From NCBI GenBank assembly GCA_002298145.1, contig DBMP01000029.1, positions 214,533-278,532 of the forward strand: a DNA stretch of 64,000 bases, written 5' to 3'. Both the position numbers and the translations under genes were made by a program. The notes beneath the pieces are model-generated. The model did no database searches. It had not been told where the DNA came from and saw nothing but the letters and a program-made list of their open reading frames with translations. Each line of letters opens with the position of its first letter. Position 1 is the stretch's first letter. Below are positions 1-10,021 of this stretch, piece by piece. This stretch comes from Spartobacteria bacterium UBA695. Lineage in GTDB: Bacteria > Verrucomicrobiota > Verrucomicrobiia > Chthoniobacterales > Chthoniobacteraceae.

Positions 1-1377
1 CCGATCCAGCAGGAAGTCGTCGCCCGCCTCGCCAAGCTCGCCGAATCGCTCAACCAATGGCAAATCGCCGCCGCCAAGCACGAAGCCGAGGCGCTCAAAG
101 CACAAGCGCGGGACCTCACCGATAAACTAAAAGCGCTCGCTGAGCTTCAAAAAGGCGTCATCGAAAAAAGCAAAGAACTTTCCCGCAAAGGCGACGCCCG
201 CCCCGAGGACGCCGCCACCGCCGACGCCCTGAAAAAAGCCCGCGACCAAGTCGCCCAAACCGTCGAGCAAATGCTCACCGACGCCCACCTCTTCCCCGAC
301 ATCAAGCCCTACAACGAACTGCGCGGCGAGCTGACGCAAATCTACGAGGATGTGATTCAGCAAGACAAAGAAGAGGCCATGGCCGGCAAGCTCAAAGCCA
401 CCGAAATCGCCGTACAAAAAGAAGAAAGCCTCCTCAAGGACATCGAAAAAACCAAGCAAATCGCCGAAGACCTCGAAATGTGGCTCCCGAACAAAAACGA
501 CGCCGAGAAATGGCTCTGCGAGAACTTCGACAAAACTGAGATGCCCGACATCCCCAACCTCCCCCTCCCCGACGCCTTCGAAGACCTCGTGGGCGACCTC
601 CTCACCGAGCAACAGGGCCTGGAGCAGGAAGCCATGGACGCCGCCTCCAACCAGGCGCTCGCCCAGGCGCAGCAAGGCTGGGGGGTGGCCGACGGCCCCA
701 TGCCCGGCTTCAGCGCCCAGGGCAAATCCGGCAACACCCGCCCCAACCAGAACGAGCAAAATGGCCGTTCCAGCGGCGGCCGCGAGGGGATGAGCAACGG
801 CGAAATGGTCGGCACCACCGCCAGCAACCTTGAAGGCTCCAAAACCAAAACCCGCCGCACCAACGACCCCATGGGCCAGGGCCACATCGAGGACAACGGA
901 GGCATCCAGCCCGCGCGCGCCACCGGCGGCGGCAAGTCCGGCGGCTTCAGCGACCGCAACGGCATGGACGGCAACGCCCCCCTGCGCGCCACCAACGCCC
1001 CGCGCATGGCCGCCAACGACGCGCTCGCAGTAAAAGAAGCGCTCCTCTCGGAAAAAACCTCTAAAATGTACGCCCAAGCCAGCCTGCTCTACCTCAAGGC
1101 CCGGGGCCTGCCCGGCGTCGCCCGGCTCATGGACGAATCCCAGGCCGCGCTGAAAGAAGGCCGCCTGGAGGACTTTCGCAACCTGCACCAGCGCATCGTC
1201 ACACAGCTCAAAGAAGTGCAGGGAGCCGTCGTCTCCGGCAACGCCTCGCCCCTCACCGGAGGCGACCGCGTGCAATCCCGCGAAAAAGCCCTCCTCGGCG
1301 GCGACGAAGGCCAGGCTCCGCCCCCCTACCAGAAAGCCGTCATCGACTATTACCGTTCCATCCAGGACGAAAAATGA
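1..1377 (+). CDS. Coiled-coil-rich hypothetical protein, 5' end outside window
   Basis: The reading frame is open from base 1 to the TGA at 1375-1377, so the gene starts upstream of the window; at least 458 residues are visible. The first ATG in frame (271) is internal, because the codons before it keep the same Lys/Glu/Ala-rich, heptad-like character. The N-terminal half looks like long amphipathic helices. The middle (about residues 200-340 of the visible part) is Gly/Asn/Pro-rich and low complexity, and the C-terminal third is helical again. No catalytic motif or membrane segment is seen in the visible part. Its stop overlaps the next start as ATGA, so it heads or continues a coupled operon with a secreted TPR protein and an FHA-MoxR ATPase. 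By that context it may belong to an envelope-associated MoxR-type complex; function unknown. Confidence 0.8.
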   Translation, partial: PIQQEVVARLAKLAESLNQWQIAAAKHEAEALKAQARDLTDKLKALAELQKGVIEKSKELSRKGDARPEDAATADALKKARDQVAQTVEQMLTDAHLFPDIKPYNELRGELTQIYEDVIQQDKEEAMAGKLKATEIAVQKEESLLKDIEKTKQIAEDLEMWLPNKNDAEKWLCENFDKTEMPDIPNLPLPDAFEDLVGDLLTEQQGLEQEAMDAASNQALAQAQQGWGVADGPMPGFSAQGKSGNTRPNQNEQNGRSSGGREGMSNGEMVGTTASNLEGSKTKTRRTNDPMGQGHIEDNGGIQPARATGGGKSGGFSDRNGMDGNAPLRATNAPRMAANDALAVKEALLSEKTSKMYAQASLLYLKARGLPGVARLMDESQAALKEGRLEDFRNLHQRIVTQLKEVQGAVVSGNASPLTGGDRVQSREKALLGGDEGQAPPPYQKAVIDYYRSIQDEK

Positions 1378-3503
1378 GAACCCTCTTCCAGCTGATTTAC
1401 CCGCTCCTTTTCCTCGCGCTACCGGCTTTCGCGGATCCCTCGCCAACGCCCGAGCCCGCCGCCAGCGCCACCCCCGAGCCCTCGGCCACACCGACACCCC
1501 TTCCCGCCCCGGCGGCCCCAAACTGGACCGTCTACGACGCCCCCTACCGCATCGGCCTCAAGCTCAAAGCCGCGCCGCAGCTCCCCGAAGCAGGCGTCGA
1601 AATCAACCTCCCGGAACTCGGCCTCACCCGGCCCGACCTCGCCGACGTCGTCCTCATCGACAAAGACGGCAAGCCCCAGCCCCTCGCCCGGCTCGGCCTG
1701 CGCCCCGGCGGCCGCATCCTCCTCCTGGCCCAGACCCTCACCCCGGATACCCAGTATTACCTCTACTTCGGCGGCACCCAGCCCCGCACCTCCCCCTCGT
1801 GGTCCCCCAAGGTCAGCCTGCTCATGGAAACGCGCCCCGCGCCGAAGGACCTGAAATTCGATTCCCTCCAAAGCCTCAAAACCGCCTGGGCGCAATCCCC
1901 CGAGCCCCCCGGGGCCGGATTCGTCCCCGTCATCTACCACGGCGGCAACCCCTTCGGCCCCAACGCCAACTACCTCACCCGCTACACCGGCTACCTCAAT
2001 CTCCCCGCCGCCCGCGACATCACCTTCTACACCCTCTCCTCGGACTGCTCGTTTGTCGTCGTCAACGGCCAGGCTGACTTCGGCTGGCCCGGCCAGCACG
2101 GCGCTTACGCCGAACCCAAGAACGTCGTTAAGAAAACTGTCTCCTGCCCGCAGGGCCTCGTTAAGATTGAGTATTACGCCGCCAAAGGCCCCAACGACAG
2201 CGAGGCCCGCCTCGGCGCGGCCACCGTCCTCGGCTGGCAAAAACCCGACGCCACCTTCGAAGCCATCCCGCAGGACACCTGGGTCCACCCCGGCACCAGC
2301 AGCCCCGGCGCGCTTCAAACCCGCGAGAACCGCTTCATCCCCACCCCCCGGGCCAGCGTGGAAACCTTCTGCGCAAACAACGGCCTGTGGTTCTACGAAA
2401 CCAAATTCGCCCTGACCATCCCGCAGGCCATCAAGACCGGCACCGCCACGTGGGAATTTCCCGACGGCGCGACCGTCACCGGCACCGCTTTTTCCCGACT
2501 GCTCGTCGGCGCTGATTCGCAGACCGTACGCTGCAAATGGACCGCCGACGGCGCGACGTTGAGCCTCCCCCTGCGCATCGACATCCCCGAGCGCCTCCAG
2601 CGCGCCTCCATCAACAGCGCGCCCGAGCTGCGCCGCTACCTCGACCGCATCAACGAAGAGGCCGCCTACAAAATCAAGCCCGAAGCCGCCCGCCCGCGCC
2701 TCGCCTTCCTCGCCGACTTCGGCACGGACGCCGAGATCGCCCGCTACGCCGAGCAAGTCCCGCGCGAAGGCGAAGCCGACCCGCTCTGGTTCTCGGCCCA
2801 GCTCGCCCGCATCCGCACCCAGGCCGAGACCGACGCCCCCGGAGCCCGTCAAGCCCTCGGCACCCTGCTGCAAACCCTCCAGCCCGCCACCGTCACGCTA
2901 TTCGGCGCGCAAATCGCCGCCACGGAAATGGATCTCCTCGTGTACGTCCTGCGCGATCCCAACGCCTTCGGCCGCCTCGACCAGCTCGCCTTCATCAACC
3001 GCGCCGACGCCGACCTCACCCGCACCGTGAAAATCCGCATCGGCGATCTCCACCGCCTACTGGGTCATACCAAGGAAGCCATTGACCAATACCAGACCCT
3101 CACGCCGCCGAAAAAAGACCCCGCCCTCGCCGTCAAAGACAGCGCCGCCTCGCTCGCCATCCGCGACCTCCTCGCAACCGGCTTCATCCGCGAGGCCCAG
3201 ACCAAGCTCCTCGAATGGGAACGGCGGCGGCCGATGAGCAAATATGACAGCGACTTCCTCCTCCTGCGCGCCCGCGTCTGGATCGAGATGGGCCGCTGGG
3301 CCGAGGCGAAAACCGAGCTCGAATCCTTCCAGAAACTCCAGCCCGACCACCCCTTCCAGCTCGATGCCCAGTTCTACCTCGCCCGCATCCTCTTCGAGCA
3401 AGGCCAAAAGGACGAAGCGCGAAAAACCTGGACCGCCTTCGCCGCCGCCTACCCGCGCCACCCCCTCGCAGGTGAGGCAAAAAAATGGGCCGCCAAACCA
3501 TGA
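1374..3503 (+). CDS. Secreted protein with Pro/Thr linker and C-terminal TPR repeats
   Basis: 709 residues. A clear Sec signal peptide (MRTLFQ, a hydrophobic core, then AFA cleavage near residue 20) is followed by a low-complexity Pro/Thr/Ser/Ala linker (about 22-48). A large beta-rich middle region follows (about 50-400; it includes a YYLYFGG segment like those in DUF2341-type carbohydrate-associated modules, a weak resemblance). The C-terminal third (about 540-705) carries helical repeats ending in AR..FEQGQ..EA....W and PRHPLAGEA patterns typical of tetratricopeptide repeats. It is probably periplasmic or outer-membrane attached and used for protein contacts. ATGA overlaps at both ends imply translational coupling with its neighbours. 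The start is fixed by the coupling and the signal peptide. Confidence 0.8.
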   Translation: MRTLFQLIYPLLFLALPAFADPSPTPEPAASATPEPSATPTPLPAPAAPNWTVYDAPYRIGLKLKAAPQLPEAGVEINLPELGLTRPDLADVVLIDKDGKPQPLARLGLRPGGRILLLAQTLTPDTQYYLYFGGTQPRTSPSWSPKVSLLMETRPAPKDLKFDSLQSLKTAWAQSPEPPGAGFVPVIYHGGNPFGPNANYLTRYTGYLNLPAARDITFYTLSSDCSFVVVNGQADFGWPGQHGAYAEPKNVVKKTVSCPQGLVKIEYYAAKGPNDSEARLGAATVLGWQKPDATFEAIPQDTWVHPGTSSPGALQTRENRFIPTPRASVETFCANNGLWFYETKFALTIPQAIKTGTATWEFPDGATVTGTAFSRLLVGADSQTVRCKWTADGATLSLPLRIDIPERLQRASINSAPELRRYLDRINEEAAYKIKPEAARPRLAFLADFGTDAEIARYAEQVPREGEADPLWFSAQLARIRTQAETDAPGARQALGTLLQTLQPATVTLFGAQIAATEMDLLVYVLRDPNAFGRLDQLAFINRADADLTRTVKIRIGDLHRLLGHTKEAIDQYQTLTPPKKDPALAVKDSAASLAIRDLLATGFIREAQTKLLEWERRRPMSKYDSDFLLLRARVWIEMGRWAEAKTELESFQKLQPDHPFQLDAQFYLARILFEQGQKDEARKTWTAFAAAYPRHPLAGEAKKWAAKP

Positions 3504-4183
3504 AAACCCTCATCCTCACCCTCTGCGCCTACCTCGTCACCGCTGGTTGCGCCCTGGCCCAGGCAGGCCGCATCTACACCCAGCCCAGCCCGTCCGACAC
3601 CGGGGCCATCGCCGGAAAAACCTCCGGCGAACTGACTCACGCCGTCGCCGTCGAGCACGACCGCGAGCGCGTCTACCTCGCCACCCTTTCAGACAGTGGC
3701 CGCGCCTTCCGCTTCGAGCACCTCCCCGTCGGAAGGTATGATCTGGTATTATTTTCAAAAACCGGTCCCATCGCCGAAGGCCTCGCGCTCGGCGCGCCCG
3801 CCACGCTCCCCGAAGCCTCCACCAAGCACCTCGCCGAGCGCGTCAACGCCGCCGACAGCTTCTTCAATCAAGCCACCGTCCACCGCCTGGGCCTCTCCGA
3901 AGACGGCGACACCGTGCTCGCACTCGTGGAACGCTACCGGGCCAACAACGTCCTGAAACAATCCGGCGACGCCCTGGGGCAGCTCGTGCGGCGCTTTGAA
4001 ATCATCGAATTCACCCGCGCCGAGGACGATTGGCAGCTCACCACCACGCGCCACCTTTACCGCGAGGGCGAACCAATCCCCGAGCAGCCCGATTTTCGCA
4101 AAACCGTCCCACTCCCCGCGCTTGGCGGGGTGCGCGTCATTACCAACCTCAAAGACTTGGGCGACATCGCCCTTCCAAAATAG
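3500..4183 (+). CDS. Small exported protein of unknown function
   Basis: 227 residues when started at the ATG at 3500, which overlaps the previous TGA as ATGA. An ATG at 3485 would add MGRQT and is less likely because it abandons this coupling. The N-terminus is a signal sequence (MKTLILTLCAYLVTAGC); the TAGC could be an atypical lipobox, otherwise cleavage would follow ALA-Q. Residues about 25-90 resemble a small beta-sandwich like those in carboxypeptidase-regulatory folds (AHxxxxRVYLATLSDSGRAFRFEHLPVGRYDLVLFSK). The rest is alpha/beta with no recognised motif. Its place between a secreted TPR protein and a MoxR ATPase suggests an envelope role; function not identified. Confidence 0.75.
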   Translation: MKTLILTLCAYLVTAGCALAQAGRIYTQPSPSDTGAIAGKTSGELTHAVAVEHDRERVYLATLSDSGRAFRFEHLPVGRYDLVLFSKTGPIAEGLALGAPATLPEASTKHLAERVNAADSFFNQATVHRLGLSEDGDTVLALVERYRANNVLKQSGDALGQLVRRFEIIEFTRAEDDWQLTTTRHLYREGEPIPEQPDFRKTVPLPALGGVRVITNLKDLGDIALPK

Positions 4184-4193
4184 ACTAGTTGTT

Positions 4194-5527
<1,334 letters not shown>

Positions 5528-5531
<4 letters not shown>

Positions 5532-6643
5532 AGCCCCAACGCCGCCCAGATCGCATCAGCCGCCCGGTGGGCCGCTCCGCCAGAGCCGAGGCCACGGATC
5601 ACCTCGCGAAATTCCGCCTGCTGCGCCGCCCGTTTTTCCGGGAGGTTCAGGAAACTGAGCAGCTCATCGGCAATCACCGCGGGCCGGGCATCGTGCTGGA
5701 GAAATTCCCGCACAATCTCCCGCCCCGCGAGGATATTCGAGATCCCCAGGAACGGCACGCGCACCAGCCACTTGCCAATAATCCAAGTAAAGGCCGCCAC
5801 GCTATAAACCAGCACAAACGGCAATTCAAAATAAGTCGCCTCCAGCGTCGCCGTGCCGGAGGTCACGACCCCGACCGTCGCCCGGTTCATCAGCGAATGC
5901 GCCGTGGCCACGGTAATCCTCACATCGGCGCCACCCCCCATCTCGCGCATCATCGCCGCCAGCGGCTCGCTCGCAGCAGCGGCTTCGAAGCGCAGCTCCG
6001 GCCGCGCCTGGCGCAGATGCTCCAGCGTTTGCAGCATGATCGGGAAAATCCGCGTCACTTCCTTCTTCCGGCTTCCGGGAAAAAGCCCCACCAGATTTTC
6101 CTCACGCGGCTCGCGCCCCTTGTCAGCCGCCAGCGCATCCAACAGCGGATGCCCCACGAACACCGTCTTGAGCCCCGATTTTTCGTATAGCGCCTTCTCG
6201 AACGGGAAAAGGCAAAGCATCAAATCGAGATCGCGCGCCATTTCCGGAATGCGCCGCCGGTTCCACGCCCAGACCTGCGGGCTAACGTAGTAGAACAGCT
6301 TCACCGCCGGGTTGCGCTTCCGGATCGCCTTGGCCAAGCGCAGATTAAAGCCTGGGTAGTCGATAAACAGCACCGCGTCGGGCTTGCGCTCGTCGATCTC
6401 CGCGAGCATCTGATCCAGTTTGCGCCGGAAATATGGATATTTCTTAATCACATCCCATATCCCGAGCACCGCCTCGCCGCTCCAGTCCTCGATCACCGGG
6501 GCGAGCGCCTGCATCTTCGGACCGCCCGCGCCGAGATACTCCACCGCGCCGCCCTTTTCCAACGCCAGCGCGGAGAGGCATTTCATCACCTCCGCCGCCC
6601 GCGCGTCGCCGCTCGCTTCGCCCGCTATCAGGTAGAGTTTCAT
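5528..6643 (-). CDS. lpxB: Lipid-A-disaccharide synthase
   Basis: 371 residues, the usual LpxB length. It condenses UDP-2,3-diacylglucosamine with lipid X to form lipid A disaccharide at the inner face of the cytoplasmic membrane. Family hallmarks are the N-terminal LIAGEASGD, GAGGPKM, FIDYPGFNLRLAK, YYVSPQVWAW and FVGHPLLD motifs and the SGTATLE motif in the C-terminal Rossmann half. It is the last gene of a three-gene minus-strand operon after lpxI and a Gfo/Idh-type dehydrogenase (41 bp gap to the latter). The gene order matches lipid A clusters of several LpxI-using lineages and shows that the organism makes lipopolysaccharide. Confidence 0.96.
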
Positions 6644-6684
6644 CCGGTTTGCGCTTATTTGCGCCGTATTGCGGTTAAAAAAAC

Positions 6685-7617
6685 CTACGCCTTGACCCCA
6701 GCCGCTTCAATCTGGTGCGTGATCTGGATCGCCAGTTCCAGCGCGGCGGCTCCCTCGGCCCCGGTTACTTTTGGCGCAACCCCGGCCTGGGCACACTGCA
6801 CGAACGACGCAATCTCGCGCTTGAGCGGCTCATCTTTTTCGATCTCCACTTCCTCGCGAATGATCCGCCCGCCCTCCAGGCGCTGCATCTCGCCCGTCTG
6901 GTTTTGGTAATCGAGCGAAAGATAGGCATTGTGCTGAAAAACGCGGATCTTGCGCATCTTTTCCGGGCTGATCCGGCTCGCCGTGAGGTTCGCCACACAG
7001 CCGTTTTCAAACCGGATGCGCGCATTGGCGATGTCCTCCCCTTTGCTCAATACCGGGATACCCACCGCGTCCACGGAAACGACCTTCGAGCGCACGAGAT
7101 GGAGCACGATTTCGAGATCGTGAATCATCAGATCGAGCACCACGCCGATTTCAATGCTCCGGTTCGGGTAAGGCGAAAGGCGGTGGGACTCGATAAACCG
7201 GGCATCCGTGAGCCGGGCCTCCAGCGCGCTCAGCACCGGGTTGAACCGCTCGATGTGGCCCACTTGCAGGACGAGCCCCGTCCGTTTGGCCAGCTCGGAG
7301 AGCGCTTTGGCGTCGGCGGTCTTGTCTGTGATCGGCTTTTCCACCAGGCAGTGCTTGCCCGCTTCGAGCAGCGTCTTGGCGACGGGGAAATGCGTTGGCG
7401 TCGGCGTGGCGATCGTCGCCGCGTCCACCAGCGTTGCGAATTCGTCGAGCGAACTCACCGCGCGCACGCCCAGCTTCGCACCAATCTCGGCGGCTGTGGC
7501 CGGGTTGGCATCGTAAATCGCCGCGAACTCAACATCGGGAAGCTCCGAAACAATTCGCGCATGGTTTTTACCGATGGACCCGGTACCGACAACTCCGACT
7601 CTGAATTTAGGCGTCAT
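6685..7617 (-). CDS. Gfo/Idh/MocA oxidoreductase, likely GnnA-like UDP-GlcNAc 3-dehydrogenase
   Basis: 310 residues. The N-terminal Rossmann fold has a GxGxxGxxH motif (VGVVGTGSIGKNHARI). EKP (in CLVEKPITD), the catalytic-site lysine motif of the Gfo/Idh/MocA family, follows, and IHDLEIVLHLV is the second family motif. It sits between lpxI and lpxB (27 and 41 bp gaps). In that position family members resemble GnnA, which oxidises the 3-OH of UDP-GlcNAc on the way to a 3-amino sugar in lipid A. No GnnB-like transaminase lies next to it, so a 3-amino lipid A is an inference from position, not shown. A different sugar-nucleotide substrate is possible. Confidence 0.85.
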   Translation of the reverse strand: MTPKFRVGVVGTGSIGKNHARIVSELPDVEFAAIYDANPATAAEIGAKLGVRAVSSLDEFATLVDAATIATPTPTHFPVAKTLLEAGKHCLVEKPITDKTADAKALSELAKRTGLVLQVGHIERFNPVLSALEARLTDARFIESHRLSPYPNRSIEIGVVLDLMIHDLEIVLHLVRSKVVSVDAVGIPVLSKGEDIANARIRFENGCVANLTASRISPEKMRKIRVFQHNAYLSLDYQNQTGEMQRLEGGRIIREEVEIEKDEPLKREIASFVQCAQAGVAPKVTGAEGAAALELAIQITHQIEAAGVKA

Positions 7618-7644
7618 GGAATAATACTTTGGAAAATAGAAAAA

Positions 7645-8484
7645 CTAGAACTTCTCGGGATCGAACCCGAAGAGCGTGATTTGATGTTGCGCGGCCATTT
7701 CCCGCACGCGTTCGCGCTCCATTACGAGCGTGCGCCCGGCCTCGACCGCGATGACCCGGATGTGTGCCTCCGCGGCGGTCTCCAGCGTGGCGGGGCCGAT
7801 CACCGGCACGTCGAAGCGAAAATCCTGGTTTGGCTTGGAAACCTTCACGACCACGCTGCCGCCCTTGCCCAGCTCGCCACCGCGCCGGATCGTGGCATTC
7901 GTGCCGTCGAACCCCTCCACCGCCAACACCGTACCGCCCTTGACCACCACCGTCTGCCCAATGTCGAGGCGGCTCACGTCCTTGGCGATCTTGAAGCCGA
8001 AATGCACATCCCCCTCCTCCTTGCGCGCGAGCCTCGGCCCGGCGAAAACCCCGCTCCCGGCCAGGTGCTCGTCCATGAACGTCGTAGCCAGCAGAAGCTC
8101 CACCCCCGCCTTGGCCAGTTCATCGCCGATCGCACCGAAAATCGTCTCCGCGTTGCGCTCCTTGAGCCGCGCCAGCACCAGGAAGGCCTTCAAATCCGGC
8201 CGCAGGCTAAAGAGATTGCTCGGCGCGATCTGCCCGGCCATCACAGCGTGCCCGATGCCGCGCGAAGCGAACGTCTTAATCATCCGCCCGAGCTGCCCCA
8301 CGCGCATCCACTCGATCTCATCCACCTCGCGGGCCAGGTCCGGGTTGGTCTCCCCCTCGAACGCGGCGGCCACGATGCGGCGCACCCCGGCGGCCCGCGC
8401 GGCCTTGACCATGGCGAAAGGATACACGCCGTTTCCGGCAATAAGGCCGAGGGAATCGATGGAATTGGAGGTCGGGTGGGTCAC
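7645..8484 (-). CDS. lpxI: UDP-2,3-diacylglucosamine pyrophosphatase LpxI
   Basis: 279 residues, the typical size for LpxI (former DUF1009). It hydrolyses UDP-2,3-diacylglucosamine to lipid X and UMP, replacing LpxH in lineages that lack it. Diagnostic stretches are the N-terminal LGLIAGNGVYPF, GQIAPSNLFSLRPD in the first domain, and GAIGDELAKAGVELL, FGFKIAKDVSRLDIGQTVVVK and the GFDGTNATIRRGGELG stretch in the C-terminal catalytic domain. It is the first gene of the lpxI-dehydrogenase-lpxB operon. Its start faces the photolyase gene across a 62-bp divergent spacer that must hold both promoters. Confidence 0.95.
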   Translation of the reverse strand: MTHPTSNSIDSLGLIAGNGVYPFAMVKAARAAGVRRIVAAAFEGETNPDLAREVDEIEWMRVGQLGRMIKTFASRGIGHAVMAGQIAPSNLFSLRPDLKAFLVLARLKERNAETIFGAIGDELAKAGVELLLATTFMDEHLAGSGVFAGPRLARKEEGDVHFGFKIAKDVSRLDIGQTVVVKGGTVLAVEGFDGTNATIRRGGELGKGGSVVVKVSKPNQDFRFDVPVIGPATLETAAEAHIRVIAVEAGRTLVMERERVREMAAQHQITLFGFDPEKF

Positions 8485-8546
8485 GGGAAGAAAAATCCCA
8501 GTATACGGGGGGCATTATCCATGGCAAACTTGAAAAAGAGGTCCAA

Positions 8547-9953
8547 ATGCGCGGCTTAAACAACCCTCCCGTCCTACACTGGTTCCGGCGCGACCTGCGT
8601 CTCCACGACAACCCGGCCCTCCAGAGCGCCCACCGCCGCCATGAAGGCCGCATGCTCCCGGTCTACATCCAGAGCGCATGGCGCGGCAGCCACCCGTGGA
8701 CCGGCCCCGCCCGCCAAGCCGCCCTTTGCGCCAGCCTCGCCGCGTTAGAGCAAAGCCTCCAAGCCGCCGGAACCCGCCTCACCATCCGCCGGGGCGGCGC
8801 GGTGGAGGAGCTTCGGCGGCTGCTGGAGGAAACCGGCGCCCGAGAGCTTTATTTCAACCGCAGCCCCGACCCGTGGGGCCGCGAGCTGGAGGAACGCGTG
8901 GAGGCAATGGCCCGCCAGATCGGGGCGCAAGTCCACCCCTTCCACGAAGTCACCGCGCTGCCGCCCGAGACCGTTCGCACCGGCTCCGGCGAGGCCTTCC
9001 GCGTCTTTACCCCGTTCGCCCGGGCGTGGCTCAAGCACGAGATCCCCGCCCCACTTCCCGCCCCGGGCCGCTTCGCCCCGCCACCGCCGCGCCTCCGCAC
9101 CCTCCCCCTTCCCACCTTGGCCGACTGGGACCTCCCCGCCCCGCCCGTCGTTGCGCTCACCGGCGAACCCGCCGCGCTCCGCCGCCTGGAGACCTTCCTC
9201 TCCGGCCCCGTCTCCCGCTACGCCGCCGAACGAGACATCCCCTCCCTCGAAGCCACCTCCCGCCTTTCCGTCGACCTGCGCTGGGGCACCCTCTCCATCC
9301 GGCTGGCCGTCCAGCGCTGCCGCGAAGCCCTCGCCGCCGCCCGCAGCGCCGAGGCCCGCACCGGCGTCCAGAAATTCCTGGACGAACTGATCTGGCGCGA
9401 ATTCTACATGGCCCTCCTCTGGCGCTGGCCGAACGTCCTGGAGGAGGAGTTCCAGGCCGAATACCGGCATCTGCAATGGCAGCCCAACCCCGCCGCCCTC
9501 GAACGCTGGAAAGCAGGCGCCACCGGCTTCCCCATCGTCGACGCCGGGATGCGCCAGCTCGCCGCCACCGGCTGGATGCACAACCGCGTGCGCATGATCG
9601 TCGCCATGTTCCTCACCAAAGACCTGCACATCGACTGGCGCGAAGGCGAGGCGCACTTCCTGCAAAGCCTAGCCGATGGCGAAGCCGCCTCCAACAACGG
9701 CGGCTGGCAGTGGAGCGCCAGCACCGGAGCCGACGCCGCCCCCTACTTCCGCATCCAGAACCCCTGGAGCCAGAGCGCCCGGTTCGATCCCGAGGGCCTC
9801 TACATCCGCGCCTGGGTCCCCGAGCTGCGCGGCCTCCCCCCCGCCCTGCTCCACATGCCCCCCTCAGCCCCCCTCGTCCCCGGCTACCCCCGCCCCATCG
9901 TCGACCACGCCCGCGAACGCGCCGTCGCGCTGGAGCTTTACCGCCGTCGGTAA
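8547..9953 (+). CDS. phr: Deoxyribodipyrimidine photo-lyase (cryptochrome/photolyase family)
   Basis: 468 residues. It repairs UV-induced pyrimidine dimers with blue light. The N-terminal alpha/beta domain opens with LHWFRRDLRLHDNPAL. The C-terminal FAD-binding helical domain carries the family blocks LIWREFYMALLWRWPN, ATGFPIVDAGMRQLAATGWMHNR, MIVAMFLTKDLHIDWR and NNGGWQWSASTGADAAPYFRI. The Asn of NNGGWQW and the tryptophans of the electron-transfer chain are present, as in class I CPD photolyases. It is divergent from lpxI. The ATG at 8547 gives an N-terminus of normal length. Confidence 0.96.
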   Translation: MRGLNNPPVLHWFRRDLRLHDNPALQSAHRRHEGRMLPVYIQSAWRGSHPWTGPARQAALCASLAALEQSLQAAGTRLTIRRGGAVEELRRLLEETGARELYFNRSPDPWGRELEERVEAMARQIGAQVHPFHEVTALPPETVRTGSGEAFRVFTPFARAWLKHEIPAPLPAPGRFAPPPPRLRTLPLPTLADWDLPAPPVVALTGEPAALRRLETFLSGPVSRYAAERDIPSLEATSRLSVDLRWGTLSIRLAVQRCREALAAARSAEARTGVQKFLDELIWREFYMALLWRWPNVLEEEFQAEYRHLQWQPNPAALERWKAGATGFPIVDAGMRQLAATGWMHNRVRMIVAMFLTKDLHIDWREGEAHFLQSLADGEAASNNGGWQWSASTGADAAPYFRIQNPWSQSARFDPEGLYIRAWVPELRGLPPALLHMPPSAPLVPGYPRPIVDHARERAVALELYRRR

Positions 9954-10021
9954 TCCTACCGACAAACGCCACGTTGTGATTGATCCCCGGGTAGAAATCC
10001 GTTTAGCTGGGCGGCCTCCCA

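Noticed and set aside
127..1521. 464-residue open frame on the minus strand opposite the first gene
   Set aside because: Gly/Val/Phe-rich composition typical of antisense frames in GC-rich coding DNA; the plus strand is a coupled operon. Similar long antisense frames over most genes were dropped for the same reason.
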